DNA from: JALQUL01 sp964556425
GTDB lineage: Bacteria; Pseudomonadota; Gammaproteobacteria; Burkholderiales; Burkholderiaceae_C
Assembly (NCBI GenBank): GCA_964556425.1
Contig: CAZKWC010000003.1
Coordinates: forward strand, 1 to 64,000
Direction of reading: 5' to 3'
Length of the DNA stretch: 64,000 nt
This document shows positions 55,799 through 64,000 of this stretch, piece after piece (within the stretch, counting starts at the first letter, position 1; each line of letters begins with the position of its first letter). The position numbers and the translations under genes were made by a program. Under the pieces are notes generated by a model that was not told the DNA's origin, searched no databases, and worked only from the letters and a program-made list of their open reading frames with translations.

Positions 55799-56955
55799 CT
55801 TCTTTAGCGCAAATTAGACCCTTAATAATTGGTAAATATATTCCGCCCCCATTTGGCGGGGTAGAAGCGCATATTGACTCACTAGCAAGGGCCTTATTAC
55901 CAGAGGTAAAGTGCACATTGTTGGCAGCCGAGTCACCTGTCAAAAACAAGGCCAATCCGCCTACTTTCCCGTTTGAAGTTAAAACAGTTCCTTGTTATGG
56001 CAAGTTTGCTTCGGTATTTTTAAGTCCTGGAGTCATGAATGTGGCTCGAGAAGAATTACAAAGCCAGCGCTCCAATCTTTTACATATTCATGCACCTAAT
56101 CCTTGGGGTGATTTTTTAGCTCTAAGAACACCTAAAAATATTCCAGTAGTGATGAGTTGGCACAGCGATATAGTAAAACAAAAAAAACTCATGCTGGCCT
56201 ATCAAATGGTGCAAAAACAAGTGCTCAAAAGGGTAGATAAAATTATTGTTTTTACCCCCATGCACTACCCTATTTCCAAACAATTGCATCAAATTGATGT
56301 TGAATCAAAAATACAAGCTGTTCCTATGGGAATTGATTTTTCTAGCTTAGAGCCCAGTCTTGCAGACCCCAGCATTTTGCAAACCATTAACCGCTTTGCA
56401 GTGGGCAGACCTGTTTTATTAACGGTAGGCAGGCATGTTTATTACAAAGGTTATAGTCATTTAATTTCTGCACTTGCAAAAAGTAACTCAGATGCAGTAC
56501 TCATTATGATTGGCAAAGGGCCACTCACAGAATCATTACAAAATCAGACCAAAGCCTTAAAACTAGAAAAAAGGGTTTTGTTTCTAGGGGAAGTTTCACA
56601 CCCACAATTAGTGGCAGCATTACATCGCTGTGATGTATTTTGTTTACCATCTATCGAGCCCTCTGAGGCTTTTGGCATTGCAAGCGCCGAAGCCATGGCT
56701 TGCGGTAAACCCACCATTGTTTGCCAATTACAAAATGGCGTCAATTATTTAAATCAGGACGGAATTACGAGTTTAACTACCCAAGCAAAAAATGAAAATC
56801 AACTTGCCAAGGCCATTGACACATTAATTGAAGATGATGGTTTAAGGCAAAAAATGGGTAGAGCCGCCAATGCATGGGTAAGGCAAGAGTTTAGTTTAGA
56901 AGCTATGAAGCAGGGCACTTTAAAAGTGTACGAATCTTTAGTTGGCAGCGTATAA
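55795..56955 (+). CDS. Glycosyltransferase family 4
   Basis: 386-residue GT-B enzyme. IIGKYIPPPFGGVEAHIDSL at the N-terminus resembles WbpZ/WbdA-type mannosyl- and rhamnosyltransferases. LTVGRHVYYKGY is near 202, and the EX7E motif lies in EAFGIASAEAMACGKP near 285-300. The ATG overlaps the upstream stop by 4 bp (ATGA). Last gene of the gmd-rmd-GT-GT group; it converges with rfbC after 8 bp. No polymerase, flippase or exporter is in the group. Confidence 0.82.
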   Translation: MTSLAQIRPLIIGKYIPPPFGGVEAHIDSLARALLPEVKCTLLAAESPVKNKANPPTFPFEVKTVPCYGKFASVFLSPGVMNVAREELQSQRSNLLHIHAPNPWGDFLALRTPKNIPVVMSWHSDIVKQKKLMLAYQMVQKQVLKRVDKIIVFTPMHYPISKQLHQIDVESKIQAVPMGIDFSSLEPSLADPSILQTINRFAVGRPVLLTVGRHVYYKGYSHLISALAKSNSDAVLIMIGKGPLTESLQNQTKALKLEKRVLFLGEVSHPQLVAALHRCDVFCLPSIEPSEAFGIASAEAMACGKPTIVCQLQNGVNYLNQDGITSLTTQAKNENQLAKAIDTLIEDDGLRQKMGRAANAWVRQEFSLEAMKQGTLKVYESLVGSV

Positions 56956-56963
56956 AATATTTT

Positions 56964-57518
56964 TTAAAGCACCTCAAAGAGTTCAGTTTGAGACAATAAA
57001 GCACCTTGCTGATCTTTTGCCGATAAATTAGGTAACTCGCCATTTAAAGGCCATTGAATATTAAGTTGCTGGTCATTCCAAGCAATACAACGCTCATGTG
57101 CAGGGGCGTAGTAATCTGTGGTTTTATATAAGAATTCGGTATTATTTTCTAACACCAAAAATCCATGTGCAAAACCTGGTGGAATCCAGAGTTGTTTAAA
57201 ATTTTCTGCAGTTAACTCTACACCTACCCACTTCCCAAAAGTGCTTGAATTTTTTCTGATATCTACTGCCACATCAAATACAGCACCCTTTACAACTCTC
57301 ACTAATTTACCTTGAGCTTGTTCGATTTGGTAATGCAAACCTCTTAGGACGCCCTTGGCCGAGCGGGAGTGATTATCTTGCAAAAATGATGCCTTAACAC
57401 CAGTAACTTGCTGGAATGTTTTTTCATTAAAACTTTCATAAAAAAATCCACGCTCATCCCCAAAAACTTTAGGTTCTAAAATAAGGACTTCTGGGATGGC
57501 AGTTGGTATTACATTCAT
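56964..57518 (-). CDS. rfbC: dTDP-4-dehydrorhamnose 3,5-epimerase
   Basis: 184-residue cupin enzyme of dTDP-L-rhamnose synthesis. VFGDERGFFYESFNE, QDNHSRSAKGVLRGLHYQ (active-site His), VDIRKNSSTFGKWVGVEL, WIPPGFAHGFLVLE and TTDYYAP are all canonical. rfbA, rfbB and rfbD are not in the window, so this copy stands alone. It faces the glycosyltransferase gene with 8 bp between stops. Confidence 0.95.
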   Translation of the reverse strand: MNVIPTAIPEVLILEPKVFGDERGFFYESFNEKTFQQVTGVKASFLQDNHSRSAKGVLRGLHYQIEQAQGKLVRVVKGAVFDVAVDIRKNSSTFGKWVGVELTAENFKQLWIPPGFAHGFLVLENNTEFLYKTTDYYAPAHERCIAWNDQQLNIQWPLNGELPNLSAKDQQGALLSQTELFEVL

Positions 57519-57864
57519 ATGAACTCAAACAATCAAACTTAATATTAAGAGTGTCTTGATTTCATTAATAAAAGCAAAACAACAACAGATTAAAACAAGC
57601 TAGTAAGCTAACTTTTATTTATTTTGATTTTAAAATAAAAACAACACATTAGATTTTATTAAAGTGCTATTTGTTTCAAAATGCAAAAATAGAGGCTGCA
57701 GTAAAAGAATTAATTTCAATTAAGAGACTAAAAAGTAAAACATATAGGTAAGCACAATATAGACTTGAAGAAGCAAAATCATAACAAGCTATGCTTGAAC
57801 TGGCTTAAGTGTACAAGAAGCAATTCCGTCAAAACATTACAATTGTATCAATTTGGGAAATAAA
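57519..57864. other. Intergenic region between rfbC and the 5'-nucleotidase gene
   Basis: About 345 bp, strongly AT-rich, between divergent genes, so both promoters should be here. TTGAAG...TATGCT near 57762-57795 on the plus strand has 19-bp spacing and is a poor candidate. No convincing reading frame or strong hairpin seen. Confidence 0.4.
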
Positions 57865-58821
57865 ATGAAGCAAGCACCCTCTACATTACTTGAAACCAAA
57901 CAAAGCACCGAGGAAAAATCTAAAGTAGCACCTTTGGTAGTAGCCATTTCCTCTAGGGCATTATTTGATTTTGAACAAGAAAACCTACTTTTCGAAAAAG
58001 ACCTCACGCAAGGTCTTGGCGACAACAGTTATAAAAAACTACAACTAGAAAGACTAGAAGTAGCTGCCAACCCTGGGGTTGCCTTTTCTTTGGTCAACAA
58101 ACTACTTACATTTAACCAACTAGGTAAAAAACTGGTGGAAGTGGTAATCCTATCGCGCAACGACCCAGTATCGGGTTTAAGGGTTTTTCGCTCTGCCATT
58201 AGCAATGGTTTATCTTTAGAGCGCGGCGTTTTTACCAAAGGCAGACCCCCTTATCACTACCTTAAACCGCTACAAGCCAATTTATTTTTATCGGCCAACT
58301 CAACTGATGTAAAAGAAGCCTTAAATGCTGGTTTTGCGGCGGCTACCGTAGCCACTCATTCTGTAAAAGCAGGGTTGAATTACCCCAATGAAGTAAGAAT
58401 AGCCTTTGACGGAGATGCAGTTTTGTTCTCTGATGAATCTGAACGTATTTTCCAATCGAATGGCCTAGAGGCTTTCCAAGCACATGAGAAGCTCAATGCT
58501 TCACTGCCCCTGCCACCAGGCCCGTTTAAAGGCCTACTAGAGGCTTTAAACCTCTTGCAAAGTGCAGGCACACCTGCCATGCGCATACGCACTGCCTTAG
58601 TGACTGCACGTAGTGCTCCTGCCCATGAAAGAGCCATTCGCACGCTTATGAGTTGGAATATTGAAATTGACGAAGCGATGTTTTTAGGTGGCCTAGGTAA
58701 AGGCGCTTTTTTAAGAGAGTTCCAACCCGACTTCTTTTTTGATGACCAAACTCGGCATGTGGATGCAGCTGCAGAGCATGTTCCGGCAGGACATGTCGCA
58801 AGCGGCATTTCTAACCACTAA
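57865..58821 (+). CDS. 5'-nucleotidase, cytosolic type (PF06189-like)
   Basis: 318-residue HAD-like protein resembling the bacterial 5'-nucleotidase family related to cytosolic NT5C1. Visible are VVAISSRALFDFE (modified first HAD block, about 25-40), VVILSRNDPVSGLRVF (about 92-107), RIAFDGDAVLFSDESE (about 176-191) and FLGGLGKGAFLREFQPDFFFDDQ (about 270-292, split here over two blocks). It would remove phosphate from nucleoside monophosphates. The ATG at 57865 has GGGA 7 nt upstream; a TTG at 57853 is less likely. Stand-alone context. Confidence 0.8.
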   Translation: MKQAPSTLLETKQSTEEKSKVAPLVVAISSRALFDFEQENLLFEKDLTQGLGDNSYKKLQLERLEVAANPGVAFSLVNKLLTFNQLGKKLVEVVILSRNDPVSGLRVFRSAISNGLSLERGVFTKGRPPYHYLKPLQANLFLSANSTDVKEALNAGFAAATVATHSVKAGLNYPNEVRIAFDGDAVLFSDESERIFQSNGLEAFQAHEKLNASLPLPPGPFKGLLEALNLLQSAGTPAMRIRTALVTARSAPAHERAIRTLMSWNIEIDEAMFLGGLGKGAFLREFQPDFFFDDQTRHVDAAAEHVPAGHVASGISNH

Positions 58822-58864
58822 ACCTTTAAAAATTATCTCATCTCTATTGTGAAATGAATGACAA

Positions 58865-60607
58865 ATGACAAATAAAATTTCTTTTTGGACTTTTTTAAAA
58901 CAAGTTCATCAAATTGCCAAACCCTATTTTCAATCTGAACAAAAGTACAAGGCCTGGGGATTATTATTTGCCATTGTTTCGCTCAATTTAGGCTCGGTTT
59001 ATTTGGCAGTGCTTTTTAATGAGTGGTACGGTGTGTTTTATAACGCACTCCAAGAAAAAAATGCCACTATTTTTTGGCAGCAAATGATTAACTTTAGTTA
59101 TCTTGCTTTTATTGCCATATTAGTGGCAGTGTTTCGATTTTACTTAACACAGGTTTTTGAAATTCGTTGGCGCGAATGGATGACTAAGCAGCAACTAAAG
59201 CGCTGGTTGAGCCATCAAGCTTTCTACAAATGGGAGCTTTATAAAAATCAAGTAGATCCTAGCCAAAACACCAGCTACGACAACCCCGATCAACGTATTA
59301 CAGAAGATATAAGTGGTTTTACCAGCCAAAGTGTAGGCCTCACCATGGGACTACTTAACTCGGTAGTTACCTTGGTGAGTTTTGTTGGTATTTTATGGGG
59401 TTTATCGGGCGCTTTTTCTTTTGATATTGCAGGTTACCACCTCAATATTCCTGGCTTTATGGTGTGGGCAGCACTGGTTTATTGCTTAGTGGGCAGTGTG
59501 TTAACTCACTATATAGGCTACCCTTTAACTGGACTAAGTGTAGCGCAACAAAAAGTAGAAGCCAATTTTAGGCATCATCTTATGCGGGTACGTGAATACT
59601 CAGAAGCGATTGCACTTGATAAAGGCGAAAGCACAGAAAATAACTTGAGTAATTTACAATTTTCAAACGTAATTGCCAATTATTTTGCCTATATTAAAGC
59701 GCAAAAAAGACTTATTTGGTTCACTTCATTTTTTGGTCAAGCAGCTGTTATTTTTCCTTTTTTAGTGGCTGCACCTCGCTATTTTAGTGGGGCTATTCAG
59801 CTCGGTCAGGTCATACAAATTAGCTCGGCTTTTGGCAAAGTACAAGACTCACTTAGCTGGTTTATTGACAACTACAACAGCTTGGCCTCTTGGCGAGCCA
59901 CTACCAATCGTTTAATTGATTTTAATAACAATATAGAGAGGGCTCATGCACAAATTACTCAACATGAAACAAGTGCCAAGCCCATTATGCTAGCGTCTCA
60001 ATTAGAGATTCAATTACCCAATGGCCAAACTTTATTAAGTAGTCCACACTTGCAACTTCAACCAGGCGATAGCGTGGCATTAATTGGTGCATCTGGATCT
60101 GGAAAATCAAGTCTGCTTAGAGCACTCGCAGGCATTTGGCCTTTTAGCCAAGGTACGGTTTCTATGCCTCAAAACGCCATGTTTATTCCACAAAACCCCT
60201 ATCTACCCAATGGTACATTAAGAGCGGCCTTAAGTTATCCTGCTTCCAGTCATCAATATTCAGATGAGGCACTTTTAAATGCCTTGCAACTGGTAAAGTT
60301 AGATGGTTTAAAAACCAAGTTAGATGAAGAAAACAACTGGTCGCAACAACTTTCTGGGGGCGAACAACAACGCTTGGCAATTGCGAGGGTGTTCTTGAAA
60401 AAACCTGCATGGATTTTTGCTGATGAGGCAACTAGTGCTTTAGATAAAAATTCACAACAATTTTTATACCAACAATTAATACAACTAGCTCACTCACAAA
60501 ACGGAGCATTTGTTTCGATTACTCATCAAGCCAATTTAATTGCATTGCATCCTATTCATTGGAAGGTTGAAGACAGAACTGTCAAGATTCAAAACGCCTT
60601 TTCTTAA
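58865..60607 (+). CDS. ABC transporter, permease-ATPase fusion of the SbmA/BacA-YddA type
   Basis: 580 residues: a six-TM membrane domain (about 25-330) with the ABC_membrane_2 pattern, including LAVLFNEWYGVFYNALQ and EIRWREWMTKQQLKRWL, then an ATPase domain with Walker A GASGSGKSS near 411, signature LSGGEQQRLAIARVF near 497 and WIFADEATSALD near 519. The group includes YddA and mycobacterial BacA, which take up cobalamin or peptides; the substrate here is not known. It is followed by a good terminator. Confidence 0.85.
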   Translation: MTNKISFWTFLKQVHQIAKPYFQSEQKYKAWGLLFAIVSLNLGSVYLAVLFNEWYGVFYNALQEKNATIFWQQMINFSYLAFIAILVAVFRFYLTQVFEIRWREWMTKQQLKRWLSHQAFYKWELYKNQVDPSQNTSYDNPDQRITEDISGFTSQSVGLTMGLLNSVVTLVSFVGILWGLSGAFSFDIAGYHLNIPGFMVWAALVYCLVGSVLTHYIGYPLTGLSVAQQKVEANFRHHLMRVREYSEAIALDKGESTENNLSNLQFSNVIANYFAYIKAQKRLIWFTSFFGQAAVIFPFLVAAPRYFSGAIQLGQVIQISSAFGKVQDSLSWFIDNYNSLASWRATTNRLIDFNNNIERAHAQITQHETSAKPIMLASQLEIQLPNGQTLLSSPHLQLQPGDSVALIGASGSGKSSLLRALAGIWPFSQGTVSMPQNAMFIPQNPYLPNGTLRAALSYPASSHQYSDEALLNALQLVKLDGLKTKLDEENNWSQQLSGGEQQRLAIARVFLKKPAWIFADEATSALDKNSQQFLYQQLIQLAHSQNGAFVSITHQANLIALHPIHWKVEDRTVKIQNAFS

Positions 60608-60634
60608 CTAAAAAAATTAGCCCTCAACTTAGCG

Positions 60635-60666
60635 CCCGTCACTTCGTTTGAAGTACGGGTCTTTTT
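60635..60666 (+). terminator. Intrinsic terminator after the YddA-type ABC gene
   Basis: CCCGT-C-ACTTC (60635-60645) pairs with GAAGT-ACGGG (60650-60659) with a one-base bulge and loop GTTT, followed by TCTTTTT. It lies 27 bp past the stop codon and before the converging AI-2E gene. Confidence 0.85.
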
Positions 60667-60697
60667 ATAGGTAAAAATTCCCTCTAGCTCGTATGGG

Positions 60698-61798
60698 CTA
60701 AAGACGAGTAGAACTTTGAGAGTCACCAAATAAGGCAATATTTTTTTGAATATGAATATGCCAAACTGCAATAAACATGGCGGCTATTGATGGCCCAATA
60801 ACAAAACCATTAATACCAAATAAACCCATGCCTCCTAGGGTGGTAATTAAGATCAAATAATCTGGCATACCGGTATCTCTGCCTACCAATTGTGGACGTA
60901 ATAAATTATCTACCAAGCCAATAACAAATACACCAAACAAGGTTAAAGCAACTGCCTGCCAAGTCAGTCCTACGGCTGTTAAATAAATAGCAACTGGAAT
61001 CCAAATTAATGCAGCCCCAACTGCAGGTAACAAAGAGGCAAAAGCCATTAGCACCGCCCAGACTAAAGCTGCACTTATTCCTAAAAACCAAAATGCCAAA
61101 CCGCCTAAGGCACCTTGCACAATAGCTACAATTAAATTGCCCCTAACGGTAGCTCTAATGACGGTGGTAAATTTATCTGCTAATTCTTTTTTATGAACCG
61201 CATTTAGAGGCAAGGCACGCTTAATTGCCACTCTAATAGGGTCGCCATCACGAATTAAGAAAAATGCCAAATACAAAGACACACAAACATTCATTACAAA
61301 ATCAAAAGTGTTTTGCCCTATGCTTATGGTTTGAGAAGCAATCGCTTGGCTACCTTGAGCTAATAAACTCACTAGCTTGGCTTGGAAAGCATTAAAGTCA
61401 TCTAGGCCTAAATGCTTTAAAAAATTAGTCACAAAACTAGGTAATGCGTCAAACATTTGATGCAAATACATTCCTAAATTGATATTGCCATTTTGAAACT
61501 GCAAAACAATACCCGCAATTTGTTTGGTCAGTATTCCTGCAATAATTCCCAAAGGTAAAATCACAATAATTAGCACTATTAATAATGTTGCTACTGCTGC
61601 CCTGTTATGATTATTTTTAAATTTTGGGAGAAATTTTAAATACATCGGTTTAAAGGACATGGCAATAATAATGCCCCACATAATAGTGCCCCAGAAAGGC
61701 CACAAAATGGCTAAAAAACCAATAGAAACCAATAACAATAAAACATTCAGTGCCCAACCCTCTTTCTGTTGATGCGAATTTTGATTTGAATCATTCAT
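60698..61798 (-). CDS. AI-2E family transporter (PerM/YdiK-like)
   Basis: 366-residue polytopic membrane protein with about eight TM helices and the family pattern near the C-terminus, LVDNLLRPQLVGRDTGMPDY and GLFGINGFVIGPSIAAMF. Family members have been linked to autoinducer-2 export or sodium/proton exchange; no single function is settled. It stands apart from the DMT gene upstream by 83 bp on the same strand. Confidence 0.9.
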   Translation of the reverse strand: MNDSNQNSHQQKEGWALNVLLLLVSIGFLAILWPFWGTIMWGIIIAMSFKPMYLKFLPKFKNNHNRAAVATLLIVLIIVILPLGIIAGILTKQIAGIVLQFQNGNINLGMYLHQMFDALPSFVTNFLKHLGLDDFNAFQAKLVSLLAQGSQAIASQTISIGQNTFDFVMNVCVSLYLAFFLIRDGDPIRVAIKRALPLNAVHKKELADKFTTVIRATVRGNLIVAIVQGALGGLAFWFLGISAALVWAVLMAFASLLPAVGAALIWIPVAIYLTAVGLTWQAVALTLFGVFVIGLVDNLLRPQLVGRDTGMPDYLILITTLGGMGLFGINGFVIGPSIAAMFIAVWHIHIQKNIALFGDSQSSTRL

Positions 61799-61881
61799 AT
61801 ACTATTTCTTTGACTTAATTTGAATAACGATAAAGAGTGAATACAAAAAAGGGCTACAGAAAATATCGTCCAAGTAGGCGC

Positions 61882-62775
61882 CTACCTTAATAAAATCATG
61901 ACCGTTCCTATAACAGTTAACACGGCACCAATCCAAGCCCCAATAGCGGGCCTTCTACCTAAATACCACCACAACATAGGCAGTAACAAAACCGGTGATA
62001 CCGATGACAGCACTGCCACCACACCTACGTTACCATTTTTTAGGGCTAATAAAATACAGGTCATGCCTATGCCCATTGCAATCCAACCGTTTAAAGCAGT
62101 TTGCCATAAAATTTTAGCATTTAAAGGTTTTTGTGACTGAGCCGCTTTAAACCCCGACCACAATAAAACCCAATGAGCCGCTCCTGCAAAACTGACACGT
62201 AAAGCAGATGCCGCAATAGGGTCGACTCCTTGAGACATTACTGGCTTTGCAATAAGTGAGCCTATGGACTGACAAATAGCAGCGATGACACCCAATACAA
62301 TACCCCACTTGAGTGATCCTGCATCTGCTTCCCAAGCATGATTATCTTCTTTATCGCGCCCCATAAAAATGGCCACAGACACACCTACCATGACTAAAAC
62401 AGTGCCGATAAAAGTAAGTAGATTCATTTTTTCGGCAAATAAAATAAATCCAAATAAAGCACTAAACACCGCATTAGTAGAATAAAGCACTCCAGCCCTA
62501 CGTGGCCCCAAGCGATTGCTAGCTGCAAATAAAGCAGTATCGCCTACAAAGATGCCAATGAGGCCACTTATGGCCATTGCTATTAGTACAGAGCCTGTAA
62601 GCCCGTTCCAGCCACCCATTAAAAACACCACAGGCCAAAGCATTAAGGCCACCGCCATCATGCGCCAACGAATAAATGAAAACGCCCCTAAATGCCTAGA
62701 GGGCACCACCGAAATAATCGAACCAATCGCCCAACACAAAGCAGCTGCTAAAGCTAAAAAATCATAAGAGTTCAT
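61882..62775 (-). CDS. EamA/DMT-superfamily transporter
   Basis: 297-residue inner-membrane protein with ten predicted TM helices in two EamA repeats (about 3-135 and 155-297). Typical signatures are LAAALCWAIGSIIS at the N-terminus and GRRPAIGAWIGAVLTVIGTV at the end. The substrate is unknown; the family exports amino acids and other metabolites. Confidence 0.9.
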   Translation of the reverse strand: MNSYDFLALAAALCWAIGSIISVVPSRHLGAFSFIRWRMMAVALMLWPVVFLMGGWNGLTGSVLIAMAISGLIGIFVGDTALFAASNRLGPRRAGVLYSTNAVFSALFGFILFAEKMNLLTFIGTVLVMVGVSVAIFMGRDKEDNHAWEADAGSLKWGIVLGVIAAICQSIGSLIAKPVMSQGVDPIAASALRVSFAGAAHWVLLWSGFKAAQSQKPLNAKILWQTALNGWIAMGIGMTCILLALKNGNVGVVAVLSSVSPVLLLPMLWWYLGRRPAIGAWIGAVLTVIGTVMILLR

Positions 62776-62991
62776 AAAATGAGGTGGGGCCGAAAGTACG
62801 TTAAAGAATATACAAAAGCAACAATACTGTAAGTAAATTTGAATAAAGGTCTATGACTCAATGCAAAAGACCAAGGTCAACAGTGAGCTTAGACGATTGT
62901 AGAGTTGAACTTTACTTAATTTGATTAAAATGGGAAGTATGCACATGAATAATATAACATTAGCACAAGCACTAAAAAGGAACTCTTCAAT

Positions 62992-63195
62992 ATGGCCATT
63001 CAAGCTATTGCCCTAAGCTACTCATGTTCTGTCTGTGGCTGGAAAAAAACCGTGAGCCCAACAAGCGACGCACTACTGCCTGGCGAGTTTTACCATTGTT
63101 GCCCTAATTGCGAAAATCCTAATTTGCAAACACAAAAGCTAGATGCATTGAGTAGTTTGGTATATGAATTAAGGCGCAAAATTTATAATAAATAG
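62992..63195 (+). CDS. Small zinc-ribbon protein of unknown function
   Basis: 67-residue protein with two Cys pairs: CSVC (residues 12-15) and CPNC (37-40, preceded by another Cys at 36), which fits a single zinc ribbon. It is followed by a helical tail rich in Leu, Arg and Lys (about 48-67). AAGGA lies 10 nt before the ATG, so translation is plausible. I do not recognise the family. It is flanked by the DMT transporter (divergent) and marR (same strand, 232-bp gap). Confidence 0.7.
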   Translation: MAIQAIALSYSCSVCGWKKTVSPTSDALLPGEFYHCCPNCENPNLQTQKLDALSSLVYELRRKIYNK

Positions 63196-63389
63196 GTTTT
63201 ATTTGCGAAGTCCTGTAATTTCTGGAGGGAAATTGCTTAAGTCGAATTAGCTTCAACTTATCATCTAGTTCAAATAGAACTTTAGTTAGTACTTAAAATT
63301 TAAAAATTCAGCCTCTCAATTTTCAAAATTCAATACCTGCAAATTCAAAAGTTTTCAAAAGGAAGGTTAAAAATTAATTGTTAATTAAA

Positions 63390-63410
63390 CAGTTGCATAG
63401 CTAACTAAAT
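63390..63410 (+). promoter_or_regulatory. MarR-operator-like repeat, copy 1 (before marR)
   Basis: A 21-bp sequence containing AGTTGCATAGCTAACT, a near-palindrome, 17 bp before the marR ATG. A copy differing at two positions precedes the next gene at 63860. Placement over the probable -10 region suggests autorepression. Confidence 0.7.
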
Positions 63411-63427
63411 TATATTAAAATGTTACT

Positions 63428-63844
63428 ATGTTCGAACAATGTCTTTACTTCAATACCACATCCCTTGCTCGTCAATTAGAGCGTGAATGGACTCGTGCTT
63501 TCAAGCCTTATGGTCTTACTCCTTCTCAAGCATTTATGCTTCGGGTCATACTCAGCAAAGGCGCTATTATTAGCACCGACTTATCTCTCGAACTCAATAT
63601 TTCTAAGGCAACATGTTCTAGAACCGTTGAGGGACTTATTGCGCTTGGTTTTGTCACCAAAATTCAAGGAGACACTGATGGTCGAAGTCATGAACTCCAT
63701 CCTACGCCTAAAGCTAATAATATTAGTGTTGAGATTAACAAAGCAAGCAGTGAGGTAACTAAGAAGATTAAACGAATCATTGGATCTAAAGAGTTTGAAA
63801 CTACCGTAAAGAATCTGCGTGAAATCAGTTCCTCTATAAAATAG
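63428..63844 (+). CDS. MarR-family transcriptional regulator
   Basis: 138-residue winged-helix dimer-forming regulator: dimerisation helix at the N-terminus (SLARQLEREWTRAFKPYGL), helix-turn-helix about 50-72 (LSLELNISKATCSRTVEGL), wing with GDTDGRSHELHPT near 93-105. MarR proteins usually repress a neighbouring gene and themselves until a small ligand binds. Matching operator-like repeats lie before this gene and before the tautomerase gene that follows by 47 bp. Confidence 0.92.
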   Translation: MFEQCLYFNTTSLARQLEREWTRAFKPYGLTPSQAFMLRVILSKGAIISTDLSLELNISKATCSRTVEGLIALGFVTKIQGDTDGRSHELHPTPKANNISVEINKASSEVTKKIKRIIGSKEFETTVKNLREISSSIK

Positions 63845-63859
63845 TTTTTTTTGATTTAA

Positions 63860-63880
63860 TAGTTGTATAGCTAACTAAAT
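63860..63880 (+). promoter_or_regulatory. MarR-operator-like repeat, copy 2 (before tautomerase gene)
   Basis: 21 bp with AGTTGTATAGCTAACT, matching copy 1 at 19 of 21 positions. It lies 15 bp after the marR stop and directly before GGAG, the ribosome site of the next gene. Confidence 0.7.
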
Positions 63881-63891
63881 GGAGCATAAAA

Positions 63892-64000
63892 ATGCCAATT
63901 TTGACTGTAAAAGTAAGTGGGAAAAAGAACCAATATCTAACAATGCAAATCGGCAGCTTGTTAATGGACATTACCAACCGAATTCTTAAAAAAAAGCATG
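63892..64000 (+). CDS. 4-oxalocrotonate tautomerase-family protein, cut by window end
   Basis: The first 36 codons of a tautomerase-superfamily enzyme: MPILTVKVSG gives the catalytic Pro after Met removal, followed by a helix LLMDITNRILKKK that fits the 4-OT fold. GGAG lies 7 nt before the ATG. The rest is beyond the window. Placed under the MarR-type operator, it is the likely target gene. Substrate unknown. Confidence 0.8.
   Translation, partial: MPILTVKVSGKKNQYLTMQIGSLLMDITNRILKKKH

Noticed and set aside
58380..58808. Minus-strand 142-codon frame opposite the 5'-nucleotidase
   Set aside because: Ser/Arg-rich composition typical of a reversed reading; the plus-strand frame has clear family blocks.

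Overview
The window is AT-rich chromosomal DNA (about 40% G+C by eye, not counted). It reads as a member of the Betaproteobacteria, order Burkholderiales. The evidence is gene order: yqgE-ruvX-pyrR-pyrB-inactive pyrC-plsC, mla genes-ABC exporter-bolA-murA-his, pilMNOPQ-aroK-aroB-methyltransferase-gltBD, and mrcA facing cyaY/lptM. A run of exactly 100 N at 28301-28400 shows this is a scaffolded draft or metagenome assembly. I saw no rRNA, tRNA, CRISPR array, prophage or intact insertion sequence.

Layout. 1-4761 (all minus): a pyrimidine and housekeeping operon, yqgE, ruvX, pyrR, pyrB, a zinc-site-less dihydroorotase homologue and plsC, with a terminator-like leader before pyrB. 5085-15935 (minus): the Pil-Chp chemosensory system that controls type IV pili, pilG, pilH, pilI, pilJ and a 2375-residue chpA. 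16258-25860 (minus): bolA/ibaG, murA, a phosphoethanolamine-transferase-like gene and hisG-D-C-B-H-A-F, without hisI or hisE. 25864-31207 (minus): a two-gene ABC-2 exporter and the Mla phospholipid transport genes, in which mlaF and mlaE are one reading frame and mlaA/mlaC are broken by the assembly gap. 31738-33900 (plus): a Tat-exported PhoX-type phosphatase. 34033-40278 (minus): gltBD. 40598-49132 (minus): a RAYT-like protein that has lost its HUH histidines, a methyltransferase, aroB, aroK and pilQPONM. 49534-51864 (plus): penicillin-binding protein 1A. 51967-52488: divergent cyaY and lptM. 52710-56955 (plus): a compact GDP-rhamnose and glycosyltransferase cluster. 56964-62775: an orphan rfbC, a 5'-nucleotidase, a BacA/YddA-type ABC transporter, an AI-2E-family permease and a DMT transporter. 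62992-64000 (plus): a small zinc-ribbon protein and a MarR regulator, followed by the start of a tautomerase gene. Matching 21-bp operator-like repeats precede marR and the tautomerase gene.

How they work together. Much of the window serves the cell envelope: type IV pilus assembly (pilMNOPQ) and its sensory control (pilGHIJ-chpA), outer-membrane lipid asymmetry (mla), LPS assembly (lptM), LPS or surface-glycan decoration (eptA-like, gmd/rmd/glycosyltransferases, rfbC) and peptidoglycan synthesis (murA, mrcA). The rest is core metabolism (histidine, pyrimidine, aromatic and glutamate synthesis) plus phosphate scavenging. I found no convincing wholly new system. The items most worth a second look are the MlaF-MlaE fusion, the HUH-less RAYT-like gene, the mutually exclusive hairpins before pyrB and the MarR operator pair.
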